64,000 nucleotides of DNA, from positions 43,695,837 through 43,759,836 of the forward strand of contig CM068830.1 in NCBI GenBank assembly GCA_028554795.2, written 5' to 3'. The notes under the pieces are model-generated. The model saw only the letters and a program-made list of their open reading frames with translations. It searched no databases and was not told where the DNA came from. Source of the DNA: Sinohyriopsis cumingii (Eukaryota; Mollusca; Bivalvia; Unionida; Unionidae). The number at the start of each line of letters is the position of its first letter. Within the stretch, counting starts at the first letter, position 1. Below are positions 11,763 to 23,608 of this stretch, one piece after another. Position numbers and translations under genes: made by a program.

Positions 11763-12540
11763 AAGCTTGACTAATCAGATGCAATATCACTTTATTAGCC
11801 TGTTGATTCTGTTCATTTTAAAACTCATCTGAGATCTTATTTATTTAAGCATATAATCAAAGTTTGATCAAAATGAGATAAAACATATGGCTTCCAGAGT
11901 AATAAAAAACTTTATAAATCAGATGCAAGGTCACCTCATTAATATGCATGAATCTTGATAATGATCGAACACGTCCATGATCTTCACGGTATAAGCATAA
12001 TTTCCAAGTTGAACCAAAACTGGATTAAAATTATTGCCACCAGATTGGTAACAAGCTCACCAATCAGATGCAAGATCACCTCATTAATATCCATGTATTT
12101 CACTCATTCTCTGGCTTGTCAGAGATCATAATGTTGTAAGCCGATGTTCCAGTTTTGATCAAAACTGGATCAGAAATAAGACATCCAGTGGTAGCAAGCT
12201 CACATCATCCATATGTGTGGATCTTGCCCATTACTGAACTCCTCAGGGATCTGGTGAAACAAGCCATTTTGCTAGTTTAAAATTACATCATAAATTTGGA
12301 CAAGGAATTATTGCTGGATAGTAAACACATGATGGATGAAGGACCTACCATTATTTCATGTGGTCTTATGGCCAGGTGGGCTAAAAATAACATAATTTTT
12401 GTGACGGACACACCGAGTTTAGTAGTCAAGAACTGAAACACCAGAACTGAGGTTGTCTCCCATTGCAAGAATAGCAAATCTTCATTCAAGATGTCAGAAC
12501 TTGTCTCTGCATAGCTGCTAACCACTAACCATGTGACACA
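11763..12540. repeat. Degenerate dispersed repeat (AATCAGATGCAAGATCACC type)
   Basis: Three to four diverged copies of CTAATCAGATGCAATATCAC, then a TTAAT(A/C)(T/C)... segment and (C/T)TGATCAAAACTGGATCA. It ends in GGCCAGGTGGGCTAAAA at about 12370, a terminus shared with 33190 and 59970. Confidence 0.6.
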
Positions 12541-13021
12541 GGAATGCCATCTTTAAAAAAAATCTAAACATAAAAAACAGGAATATTTAACATTTTAACC
12601 ACTGATTATTGCAATCATTAAATCTTACCGGTTGAAAGGAGGTTCCTAAATTCATCTTTAATACCACCATGTGACACTAATTCCATCAAAAACAGACTCA
12701 ACACGTATTATTTTGTGTCTAGGTATAATTAATAGTCAACTGCTTACAGTCCAACATCTTTTTTCAAGTTACACTTTCTCTGGTGAATTATTGTGCTAAG
12801 CTGATGGAATTTCTGATTGATAAATATTTAATTTCTTTTGTGAAACAAGCGTTCTGATATAAATTTGCAGACATCAAAATAGTTTCTGTTATCTAGATTT
12901 ACCACTGATCAACATAGGGTTTGCCTACTTAAAATTATATCTAACCTGGAATCCAAATCTGACAGAAGTAATCATAATGACGTAATCTGAGGTTAAAAAT
13001 AGGAAATACAGGGAATCAGTC

Positions 13022-13118
13022 AATACCGGTAACTTACTTTGGATACTGAGAACACAAGGAACCAGACAATAATTTACCTTGGATATTGAGAACACAGGGA
13101 ACCAGTCAATAACTTACC
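13022..13118 (-). promoter_or_regulatory. Triplicated 5' splice site of exon i (40-bp tandem repeat)
   Basis: On the minus strand TTCTCAGTATCCAAG|gtaagtt ends the exon at 13118. It recurs as CTCAATATCCAAG|gtaaat at 13078 and CTCAGTATCCAAA|gtaagt at 13038, exactly 40 bp apart. Reading through the first donor gives VSY and then a stop, so use of either downstream donor would end the protein early. Confidence 0.85.
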
Positions 13119-13270
13119 TTGGATACTGAGAACACACTCCCTGAACGCCTCTTGAAGATACTGGACCCTGCAACAAGGCTGGGAGTGCGGTGGACACTGC
13201 CACCAACATAGTCCGACAGAGACAAAGAACTGGAGATTAAGGGACGAGACCACTGCTTGCCACCAAAAAA
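13118..13270 (-). CDS. PLCE1: PLC-epsilon-like gene, exon i: linker after PH region
   Basis: 153-nt exon, phase 0/0, acceptor cttcccag|TTTTTTGGTGG, donor TCCAAG|gtaagtt. It starts FFGGKQWSRP, which continues AEAIK| from the previous exon exactly as PLCE1's AHAVELFGGRRWSARN does. The rest is Ser-rich (SSSLSLSDYVGGSVHRTPS, then SIFKRRSGSVFSVSK) with several RxxS-type potential phosphorylation sites. The donor and the preceding ~20 nt recur twice downstream in the intron at 40-bp spacing. Confidence 0.88.
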
Positions 13271-13818
13271 CTGGGAAGAGAAAGCAATAATATATTTACT
13301 CACTGGAAACATGCATTAAAGTAAAAACAGTATAGATCTAATGAATCTGACATCATAAATAGGAAATCATTGAACTTGTCCCAGACCATGTCAAGAAATA
13401 ACCACATAAAAATTTGGTTAAATCTAATATTATTCAAGGTATTTTCGTTTTAAAAATCCAAAACTGGGTTAAGTTATAAAAATGCAGAAATCAGCCATAA
13501 CAAGATTTGGCAGCAATCTTGAATATAAGTCTGACACCAGTTTCTCTAAAACCAAATAGACAACACAAGATTTTAAATCAAAACCATGTTGATACAACCA
13601 ACCATTTAGGAGGAGAGGTGATACCAAGATCTTAAAGATGAATCTCAAGTCCATGGGTCAACATTTGAATTTAGGTGCATCTAAACACCATAAGAAGTCC
13701 TTCAGTGAAAACCCATGACAATATGGTCATCAATTCAGGAGATGTAGCAATAATAAAGTTGTCAATTGTCCACCATGAAGACACTATTGAAAGCCTTTCA
13801 GAGAAAATCCCATCTCAA
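13271..13818. other. Intronic sequence with dispersed CAAGAT-type repeat
   Basis: From about 13600 to 13818 there are diverged copies of the repeat seen more fully at 15.9-18.0 and 32.8-33.2 kb (CCATGACAATATGGTCATC, CAATTCAGGAG, then GTAGCAATAA). Confidence 0.5.
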
Positions 13819-13822
13819 TATG

Positions 13823-15843
13823 GGTGGCGCTCACCAGATAGTATGTACTTTTGAGAGATTGACGTATGTAAGGTGAAGTAGTTCACATTTAAAACATGCA
13901 CAGTGGAGAGAATGTTTGCATACCTCTATGCTACATTAATGTAATGTGGATGATATTTCTTTTGGATATTGTACTTTTGGAAATTTTACATGATTTAAGC
14001 ACACTGCTAACTAAAATGACTGCTCCCTTGTGTTAAAAAATCAGTCTGAATTAGTCTAAAGTACACTATACATAGCAGCTATTAAAATAGGGAAAATGAA
14101 TTTTGCCAGACTAGACAATACCAGCTTCTGAAAGTGCAATGAATGAATTACCAAATATATAAAACGTAAAAAAAGTTATCGGCTCTTTTTTATACAATTT
14201 ACCTCTGAAGTTCAGGAAGTGAAAATGACCAAGTAGAGCTAGCACTTTTTTGAAAGGTGCACATTTGAAGTAAGGCCAAGCTGTATACTCTATAACCCAT
14301 AGTACACCCATCAATCATACACCAAAATAAAGGGAATTAAAGGTTCTTTGCATTATACCTAAGATATACAAGGTCTTTTTTAAATAGCCAGTATAACCAG
14401 TGAGGAAAGCCGGGGACATTCTTTTTCTTTAAAATCCTAACCCTATGCAAAATGCGAAACTGTATAGCGCCACCTTAAAGAAAATAAAAAAATGTTTGCA
14501 ATTATTTTTTTTTATTTTCATATAATTATGTATGATGTTCTGAATAAAATGGTACAGTCATATTGATGTTAAGCATGAAAATAAGCTAATTATGATCATT
14601 TTTCTCTTGCTTACATAATTTGCCATGAGGTATGTTTGTGTGAGTAGTGACCTTAATTATGGGGAAATTAGAAGACTTAGAATATAGGAATAGAGTCAAC
14701 TTAAATTTAAAACTGTTGCAATAAGTGACAGAAATATATGGTGAAAATGTTTCTTTTCATTTATTTGCAATGAAATAAAAAAATAAATGAAGAGAAAGTG
14801 AATTCGCTTCTTCCATATTAAACAATAGGCAAAATTTTACACTTTGACCTTTGACCTTTATGAAGCTGATGAGTTACCTCCCTTTTCTAATTGTAAAATT
14901 CATTGTTGATATCTCAGAAATAATTCTGGCTAGTTTCATGTTCCTGTCATTCAGCATAACATTGGTTGCTATGTTTACAAAATGTAATGTGCATTCTTAA
15001 AATAGCTCACTTTTATCATGGGGGGGGGGTAGGCTGGACTTGTTAGAGACTCTGACACTCATAAATACTGTTCTGTGTGGAAAAAGGCAGGAGAATTATT
15101 CATAAGGATTGTTTTGATGCTTGCGACTTAAATGTTTCAGCCATATAAACATAATTAAATCATACAAAAATAATACCTACATCTTCTTTATGGTGGCGCT
15201 CACCAGATAATATGTACTTTTGAGAGAGTGACGTATGTAAGGTGAAGTAGTTCACATTTAAAACATGCACAGTGGAGAGAATGTTTGCATACCTCTATGC
15301 TACATTAATGTAATGTGGATGATATTTCTTTTGGATATTGTACTTTTGGAAATTTTACATGATTTAAGCACACTGCTAACTAAAATGAGTGCTTCCTTGT
15401 GTTAAAAAATCAGTCTGAATTAGTCTAAAGTACACTATACATAGCAGCTATTAAAATAGGGAAAATGAATTTTGCCAGACTAGACAATACCAGCTTCTGA
15501 AAGTGCAATGAATGAATTACCAAATATATAAAATGTAAAAAAAGTTATCGGCTCTTTTTTATACAATTTACCTCTGAAGTTCAGGAAGTGAAAATGACCA
15601 AGTAGAGCTAGCACTTTTTTGAAAGGTGCACATTTGAAGTAAGGCCAAGCTGTATACTCTATAACCCATAGTACACCCATCAATCATACACCAAAATAAA
15701 GGGAATTAAAGGTTCTTTGCATTATACCTAAGATATACAAGGTCTTTTTTAAATAGCCAGTATAACCAGTGAGGAAAGCCGGGGACATTCTTTTTCTTTA
15801 AAATCCTAACCCTATGCAAAATGCGAAACTGTATAGCGCCACC
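13823..15843. mobile_element. Element with 652-bp direct terminal repeats and inverted tips
   Basis: Two direct repeats of identical length, 13823-14474 and 15192-15843, differ at only a few positions. Each begins GGTGGCGCT and ends AGCGCCACC (9-bp inverted tips). They flank a 717-bp unrelated internal region. The whole is bordered by TATG on both sides (13819-13822 and 15844-15847), a 4-bp target duplication. The arrangement resembles a small LTR element (TRIM/LARD-like), but the termini are not TG..CA and no primer-binding site or protein is visible. A 67-codon minus-strand frame occurs in both repeats (111-314 bp into each) and has no recognised product. Confidence 0.75.
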
Positions 15844-15847
15844 TATG

Positions 15848-16035
15848 ATCATCCATTCATCAGCAGTGATAACAAGATTTTCAAGATGGCTGCAAACTGG
15901 ATGTCAGACTGGTATCCTTTTCATCTAGTAACAACTAGGCATGACATGTTTCATGCTGATATAACCATCTGTTCATAAGGAGCAGTAATAATGCATTTCT
16001 GAAGGTGCTTGCCTTGGTAATCATGTCAGATCATT
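15848..16035. repeat. Degenerate dispersed repeat (CAAGATGGCTGC type)
   Basis: Contains CATCCATTCATCAGCAGTGA, TTTTCAAGATGGCTGC and ATCTAGTAACAACTAGGCAT, shared with 16.9-18.1 and 32.8-33.2 kb. Confidence 0.65.
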
Positions 16036-16041
16036 CGATGA

Positions 16042-16823
16042 CAGACCTGCCAACCCTGACAAGTCCGACTCAGTAAGGCAGTTGATTTTTTTCCATACGA
16101 TTGATAAGTTTTCAGTAAGGTGTAACAAAATATAAATAATTGCTACTGTAAAGCTGGGAAACATAATTAAAAGTATAATGCATCGATGATAAACATTATG
16201 TTCAACTGAAAAGTTTGTACAGTACGCGTGGAATTTATTTACCACTAGTACAGCCGCACAAACTCTAGTTCCAAACCCTATGCAGCTCAATGGCTTGTTG
16301 CTATCTCTCAACTTGACATAATTCTTGGAAACTGTTTTCCATTTCACATGACGTCAGCAATCATATCTGCCACCACGAGACATACTCAAATTGACACGTG
16401 ATGTCCAACTTTCGTAAGTGTTTCCTTTCCAGCTTTTATTCACAAAAATCTGAGTACTCTTTTTTGTTCTTCTGTGTTGATTAGTAACTCTTTTCTAGAA
16501 GCCTATTTTCCCCTTAAATATGCATCTGGATGGCATTTAAAAAAATTCTATAATCAACAGTTTCATCATGCAGACGCTTCACATGAACAAATAGGTGCAG
16601 TTTAAAGTGTCTAGGGCGCTTTTGTAAAGTTAGTCTGGTTCTCTCACTAATTTTACTAGTTCTAAGATGAAACCCTGATCCAAATAAAACATGGATGAAC
16701 CAATTATCCAGACTTTTTGGCAATGATATTTTTTCCATACTTTTTGCTAGTATGCTGTAAGTCCATATTTTAAGGGTAATTTTCGTAAGACTTACAGCAA
16801 AATCGTAAGAGTTGGCAGGTCTG
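16042..16823. mobile_element. Non-autonomous TIR transposon
   Basis: The 13-bp perfect inverted ends CAGACCTGCCAAC / GTTGGCAGGTCTG are flanked by CGATGA on both sides (16036-16041 and 16824-16829), a probable target-site duplication. It carries no transposase. The superfamily is uncertain; the 6-bp duplication could be part of an imperfect 8-bp hAT-type one. A relative of its right end is at 97-151. Confidence 0.8.
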
Positions 16824-16859
16824 CGATGAGCATCAATTTCATTTAGGACCAACTAAACA

Positions 16860-18240
16860 TCATACGAAAAACTCTATATTGATACAACCAACCAGTCACA
16901 AATAGTAAAAATAAGATTTTCAAGATGACTAATGTGGAGACCATAATATCTTTCAGATTGGTGCCATTTTAATTTAGGCCCAAACTAGACATCATAAGAA
17001 GTTTATTAATGAAAAGCCCATGTTGACATGACCATTAGTTAAGGTGGGAGAGCAATAACTATATTTTCAAGATGGCAACCATGGCAGAACCCAGATTAGC
17101 ACAGTTTTCATTCAGGACCAACCAGACATCATAATAAGGTCTCACTGGACAGTTTCGTATTATGACACCCCCCTTAATTTTTAAAGTAGAAGGCATGAAC
17201 CTAATTATCACAAGCCTAGCATTTATAAATTCACACATAAGCTAAATTTGTAATGTGGTTTAGATTTACTTTGAGTTAGGCTTGGAAATGGGTTGGCTTG
17301 TTGGTGACTGCCTGTCACAGTTAGATGAGCATTGGAGATCAAATGCGTAACTTGGGCTGCAAATGAGCAGCCGACATGGCTTACGTATTTATGTGTGTCT
17401 GCAACAGAGGTAAATATCTAAAAATCTAGATGGTTGAGGGGTGATGAAAAGTATGCTAATTTGTTATAGTACTAGTGAACTTTATTCATGCATAGGCACA
17501 TACTGATTCTTTTAGCTGCCTTGTCACAGGAAAATATTCAAAACAGCTATTTCCTGTCAAAAATGAATGTAAAATTTAGGGGTTGGTGGCAGTGTTGGTT
17601 CAGTATAAAAACCACCAGTTGCATCAGGACTTAACCTGATTGCTGCAGTCAAAATCTCACATGTATGCTTTCTACAAAAATCATTAGTTTGTTTTATTTG
17701 TATCTTCAGCATAAAATTATTCTCATTTTTCTGTAATAGGTCATTGTTGGATGAAAATTCACCAGAAAATCTGTCAGTGAAACCTAAGTCTTTTAATGAA
17801 AACCCCATGTTGATGTGACCCTCCATCCATGTGCAGTGATAACAATATTTTCAAGATGGCCACCACAGAGACCAAACTGGATATCAGACAGACTCGCTTT
17901 TCATCTAGGAACAACTAGTCATGAAGTGTTTCAGTGAAAAAACCCATGTTGATGGAGTAGCAAAAAACAACATGATTTTGAAGGTGGTTGCCTTGGAAAC
18001 CAAACTAGATGATCAGATTAGCAAAATTTCATCGTAACAACAACTATATGAAATTCATGTGTTTGTACATTCTTGTGGGAATCCTTAAAGATGTCTGGGA
18101 GGATTAGCAATATCAAACTTGGGCTAATGGACACTCAGTGTCATTCAATAGATGACAGAAGAAAGTCCAATAAAGCTAAACAGTTAAAATAATTACATAG
18201 TCACATACCTCATTTTTGACAATTTACAACTAAATGCAAT
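16860..18240. repeat. Degenerate dispersed repeat, several units
   Basis: Units of roughly 130 bp with TCATTCAGGACCAACCAGAC, ATCATAAGAAGT, AACCCATGTTGATATGACCA and TTTTCAAGATGGC(C/T)(A/G)CCA occur at about 16870-17140 and 17800-18060. The 17150-17800 stretch shows nothing recognisable. Confidence 0.6.
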
Positions 18241-18284
18241 TCACAACAGTTCAGCATGCAATATCTTCAGTTTATACATTACTG

Positions 18285-18545
18285 TAAATTTCTGCAATTA
18301 TATATATACATTATATTATTACATCTCAGGTTACATGTCTCTTCTTTACCACACAACATCTGATATTACAGTAAATTACAACAATATCAAATATTACATG
18401 TCTCCTATTTACCACTCATCATCTGATACACAGTAAATTACTATTACATCTCAGGTTACCTGTCTCCTCTTTACCACACAAAATCTGATAAACATTAAAA
18501 TTTCAAGTACATCTCAGATTACGTCTCCTCTTCATCACACATCAT
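18285..18545. repeat. Imperfect tandem repeat, unit about 65 bp
   Basis: About four copies of ACATCTCAGGTTAC(A/C)TGTC followed by TCCTCTTTACCACACAACAT and CTGATA. Confidence 0.85.
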
Positions 18546-18768
18546 CTGATGTTGTTATGGGTTTAATGCCATTTTTCAGCACATGATAGGCTATACATGG
18601 CGGCCAGTACATCTGCTGGAGGAAGAATGTGAGAAAACTCGAGGCAGAACCACTGACCCATGGGAAGCTATTGGCCAAGACCAAGAGTTGAACCCACACA
18701 GAAAGAGGTGAGAGGTAAATGATCTGAACAGGCAAGCACCTTAGACCAATTGGCCATCTGGGTCCCTG
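18546..18768 (-). mobile_element. tRNA-derived SINE, family A
   Basis: TGGGTTTAATGCCATTTTTC through GGCGGCCAGTACATC to GACCAATTGGCCATC. The minus strand carries the tRNA-like head at the right end. Confidence 0.85.
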
Positions 18769-19009
18769 ATCATTCTGACATATTCCCTTAGCATTATTGC
18801 TGGATAAAAATTAAAATATAGCATAACTGCAGTATGTGCAGAAATGTATAGTTCTTGACAATTTGTCAACAAATGTACCTTCATATTTGTTTCATTCAAA
18901 TAAGGATTGTACAGATATACTGGCCACCATATATTGCCTAGCTTGCACTGAGAAATGTCATTAAACTCCACAACAACTTTTATGTTAGCCTTGACAAGTA
19001 ATTTGATCC

Positions 19010-19228
19010 TGGATTATCATGCACAAGGACTTTCAAACATGGACTTTCATGGATTATCATGCACAAGGACTTTCAAACATGGGCATTGATGGATTACCAT
19101 GCACAAGGACCTTCAAACATGGACTTTCATGCAAAAGGAATTTCAATCATGGACTTTCTTGGATTACCATGCACAAGGACTTTCAAACAGTGACTTTCAT
19201 GGATTATCATGCACTTGGACTTTCAAAC
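19010..19228. repeat. Tandem repeat of a 39-40 bp and 30-bp compound unit
   Basis: Five to six copies of TGGATTATCATGCACAAGGA followed by CTTTCAAACATGGACTTTCA, some internally shortened. The frame of 73 codons across it is repeat-derived. Confidence 0.9.
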
Positions 19229-19647
19229 AGGGAAATTTAGTAGCAGATTGAAATTAATTGATTTTCAAATTCATGAATGATATGCATTTACATTTCATCA
19301 GTCATGTTTAACATTCATTGTTCTGCATACTGCATATATGCTCAGTTGTCTTCAAACTGCATTCATCATTTCCTTTGCTTTCATTTTTAATCCTTTTTTT
19401 TGTTTATTCTGCATTCCACAGGTAAAATTACCCATATCATGGTCTGACCTGGCCAGTGTGTGACCTATGTTATCCATTGGAAACTGTTCTGAAGAACTCA
19501 GCGACAGAAAAACACCCTTGAACATTGTGAACAACTACGAGTGTAACGCCTGAATGTGACACAGGTTTTGGGTGCCAATTAGTGGAAATGATTCTTTGTA
19601 CCATATGATTAGCTTTAAATTAAAATGCATAATATTATTAAAGGTAC

Positions 19648-20389
19648 CTTGATGGCTTCAGCAGGGGTTGGTCCCTGGCATCTCTCTTCTTCATAGTACA
19701 ACTGTAGATATTGAACTTTTAGCCAATGAAGTCTTCTGTCAGTCTGAGAACGAAGCTTCCGAGCTGCCTCTGCCAACTTTTTTAATCCATGATACCATAT
19801 ATTAGCTACATTAGATAATCCAATAAAATACAATTTTTTATTCTCTGAAATGGTCATCCCATATGTCAAACATATACAAAGATGTTCGACTTGTGAATCT
19901 TCAAATCCATGTCGTTTGGCTGTAGATATATCCATGTCCTCCGTTGAGCACACATGAACATCTTTTATGATGGTAACATCCATATAACCGTCCTCGAGAG
20001 ACTCTGATACTAGCTCACCTGTTGTGTATTTTACACACAATGTCTGTATAGAACTGTAATCAAAGTCTCCACGAAGAACATAGTCAGGTAAATTAGCGCT
20101 ATTTCCTTTTAGAGAGCTCCAGTTTGGCTTTTTCCATGTTAAGGTTGCATTGTCAACCTCTAGTCTGACAAAGCACAAACAAGAACGTCCGCCATCTTCC
20201 TCCCAGTGTATGACCGTACTACCATGATGCATACACTGCAGGAAATGATGGTTCAGTTTGGCCAGTTTTGGTGTAATTATCATCACTTCTTGTTCATTGA
20301 ATAATGGCCTAATTGGCTGGTAGGAATCTAGGTCAAGGTCATAATCACTTTCACTAGAGTCACTGGTCTCATCCATGGAATGTAAAAAC
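19648..20389 (-). CDS. PLCE1: PLC-epsilon-like gene, exon h: PH-like region
   Basis: The largest exon: 742 nt, phase 2 to 0, acceptor ttttgcag|GTTTTTAC, donor ATCAAG|gtacct. It opens with an acidic Ser/Asp-rich stretch (SDSSESDYDLDLDSYQP). It then shows HHFLQCMHHGSTVIHW, SCLCFVRLEVDNATLTWKK and a C-terminal helix WLKVQYLQLYYEEERCQ followed by GPTPAEAIK. The same blocks occur in order in vertebrate PLCE1 ([44 protein letters not shown]) in the region assigned to the PH domain that follows RasGEF. The acidic stretch resembles the acidic linker there. No break is seen. Confidence 0.94.
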
Positions 20390-20469
20390 CTGCAAAAAAT
20401 GCAAATAAGAATCATTCCTGTATCTTCAATGGACCATTTGCAAATTAGAAGAAATTAAGCTGCAACAGC

Positions 20470-20750
20470 TCAAATTTAATCCCCATGTAATTTACTGCAT
20501 ATTCCACACAATTTACTGCATATTCCACACCATTAAATATTACTATTCAATATTCAGTTTACTGCATATTCCATATAATTTACTGCATATTCCATATAAT
20601 CTACTGCATATTCCACAAAATTTACTGCATATTCCACACACCTTACTGCATATTCCACACAATTTACTGCATATTCCACACAATCTATTGCATATTCCAC
20701 ACAATTAAATAATACTTTTTAATAATCAGTTTACTGCATATTCCAACCAA
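20470..20750. repeat. 22-bp tandem repeat
   Basis: About twelve copies of TTTACTGCATATTCCACACA with an AT spacer. The block is duplicated around an ATTAAATA(T/A)TAC-type spacer at about 20530 and 20705. It lies directly upstream of the PH exon acceptor, about 80 bp away. Confidence 0.92.
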
Positions 20751-22079
20751 CACACCAGCTCCCCCCCACTACTCAGCTTTACTGTGACTCAGGTGTCATA
20801 ATGCACAATGTCAAATGTATGATGCTTATTTCTGCTCATCTTCATTAACCAAGGTTCCAATGTCTACACCTTGGCGTACTGAACAGATGTTTCTCTGCTT
20901 CAGGTCTGAGAATTTCATTGAATGTGGCAGCAAGCCAATGCATCCAATAAAAATGAACTTGTTCAAATCTGAACTCTGTTCCTACATGATCAAGGCAAGG
21001 AAAGCACACAACTTGAATGGACTGATAAATAAGCAATTTTCCAGTGCCAGTCTGTGTTTGCACAAATACCTTTCACTCAAATAAACCTGTAATGAGTTCC
21101 CTCTGGTACACAGATATACTTTTGATGCTTAACTTCCAAAGTATCCTTTTCAGGTCAATTGCCCCCATCATTTTCAGCCAATATACAATTCACCAAGCTA
21201 TTAGATAGTTGGCATTACATATTGAGGGAGGCAACTCATGAAATCCAATAGATGTTGCTAGGACAAAGCACCAATATATCTCTTCGATCCACCAAGATGA
21301 AGATATGGTTATCCTAAAACCTTGACTAGAGATGATTTCTGCTATGACTGCATATATGAAAATATCTGAAAATGTCATTGTATTTAACATTTTTGTACAT
21401 CTGAATATTTTACTGGAGCCTAGTAGTAAGTCCACTCTCTCTGATGGTAACCACTGGCGCAATGTAAGTTTCTTTTTAACATTCACCCAGCTATGTGGCA
21501 ATAGACAGTTGGACAGATGGTCTGACAACTGTTATCACATTATCTGAGGTGCTTTAAACAATCAGGACACCCAGATGGGCCTGAGATCACTCATCTCATT
21601 GACATTTACCTAAAAACCTAATACATAAACAGTTGTCCAAGAAATCTGTCTGTAGAATGCTATCTATAGAATGCTTTCCAAAGCTATTTACTGCATATGC
21701 TATGAAAACAACTGTTTTGTTGTTTTTATCTTCAGCCATATTTGATAACACATAGACATCATTTGTCACTATGCCCAGATACTATATGTCAACGGTAGCC
21801 AAATTCTGTTAAGCTTACTTTTATATTTAAATTAAGTTGCATATATGTTTCTGTTGTAAATAATGTCTGTATTAGATGGTGGGTTGGCATCATTCAAGTA
21901 AATGTGAAAGGCATTCAAGCCAGTATGGTTCAAACTTGTATGCTTTATGTCTATGTACCATATTTTGTGGTGAATTAGCATCATCTGAACAAAAAAAGTG
22001 AAGCCCTCTATCATAGGATGATTTATGTCATGTTTGGTCAGTTGTCCTGAGCAGTTTTCTGAATAAGTCATCAAAGAGA
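20751..22079. other. Intronic sequence, nothing firmly recognised
   Basis: No supported frame. From about 21740 on, ATATTTGATAACACATAGAC and ATCATCTGAAC look like a decayed start of the dispersed repeat that follows. Confidence 0.4.
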
Positions 22080-23370
22080 TTTTCTAATTTTAGCAACAGT
22101 GGCCATATTTGATGGTAGATCAGCATCATTTGGATAAATAAGAAAACAATCTATGCCTGAATGGTCTTTGTTAGTATTGGTTACATTCTGTTGAGCATTT
22201 TTTTTCTTTCTTTTAAATAAAAAGCCTTTTAATACAATAACCCCTGGTGAAGGGTTTACGTGGCAGGAGGTAGTAGCCTACTGCTGAGCTCTGTAGCATC
22301 AAGGTCATGAATGATACACTAAAGTGGGTGGTATTATAGAAAAGTGGGTGGTAATATAGAAAAGTAGACAGGTGTAGTGCTACAATGATACCAAATAATC
22401 TGGAAGTTCTAGCTGCACTACAAAATATAGAGGTAAAAACCTCATTTTTTGGACCTCATTTTTTTTTTCACCCAAAAATCCATGGATGGAATCTGATTTT
22501 GTGTCTGGATTTTAGACTTTTTGGTCTCAGATCTAAGGCAGACTGGTATGAACGGCAAACAGACAGATGAACCTTTGCAAAAAGCAGGATAAGATGGGCA
22601 TTTGGAATAAAGAGTGGTCTTGATATGAAAAAAATGGGTCCGTTAAGCAAAAAAAAGAAGAAAAGAACTCCAACTTTTACCCTTATGCTCATGCGCGAGC
22701 CAAATAGCCAATGAAAAACGATGTTTCTAACACAACTAGGCATTATGTTATTGGAAAATCACCTGGAAGTTGATTTATTAGGCTTTATTCAGAAATAGCT
22801 TTCAAAATGTTTCCTACTTGAATTTCAGGTGAAAACGACAAAAACCTCCAGGGGTTAATGTGTTAAATGTTCCTTTATTTTAAGTAATGGTAGCCATATT
22901 TGATGTCAGATGGGTATCATTAGTATAAATTTGAAAGGCATCCATGCCAGGTTGTTTTTTGTCAAATTTGGTAAAATTCAGTGATGTGGTTTAAAGATTT
23001 GTCTAATTTTACTAATGGCATCAAAATTTGATGTCAATTTAGCAGAACTATAACAAATCTGAACGACCTTCATGCCTGGAAACAATCTATCAAGTTTGGT
23101 TTAATTCTGGAAAGTGGTTTTGACGAAGGATATGTTTAAAGGTAATTCTATTTGTATTAATAGTGGCCACATTTGATAATGGATTACCATCCAATGAACA
23201 ATTTGAACGACCTTGATGCTAGAATACTCCCTGTAAAATCACATGCTGTAAAATCGACCAATTTTGGAGAAAAAGTTGCAAGTAGTAATTGTAAACAGAG
23301 TGAAGATATGCAATATATGATGGAGACTGCATGGCAGATAAAGGGCTATAACATAAACTGACATGTTCTT
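22080..23370. repeat. Degenerate dispersed repeat (GGCCATATTTGATG type)
   Basis: Units of about 130-150 bp carry AGTGGCCATATTTGATGGTA, GATCAGCATCATTTGGATAA, then a CATGCCTG and a TTTGGTTACATTCTG segment. They recur at 22090, 22890, 23010 and 23160. The same family fills 59340-59980. The insertion at about 22240-22860 (AGGGTTTACGTGGCAGGAGG to CCAGGGGTTAATGTGTTAAA) is unidentified. Confidence 0.65.
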
Positions 23371-23479
23371 GTGGCCAGGAAAGTGTATGGAGATTAAAAT
23401 ATCATGGGAGTGTAACCCAAATTGAAATACTTAGTGGTAATCAGGTGATTAACATAATCACTGTGCATGAAACAAGATC

Positions 23480-23608
23480 TCTTGACTACAGTACTTGTAA
23501 AATGATCAAATGATTACTGTACTTGTAGCAAAATCACATGATTACTTTGCTTGTAGCAAAATCACGATACTGTGGTTGTAACAAAATCACATGATTACTG
23601 CACTTGTA
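23480..23608. repeat. 28-bp tandem repeat, left part
   Basis: Units of GTAGCAAAATCACATGATTA followed by CTGTACTT. The array resumes at 27025 beyond the element at 23609-27024, so it was one array before insertion. Confidence 0.9.
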
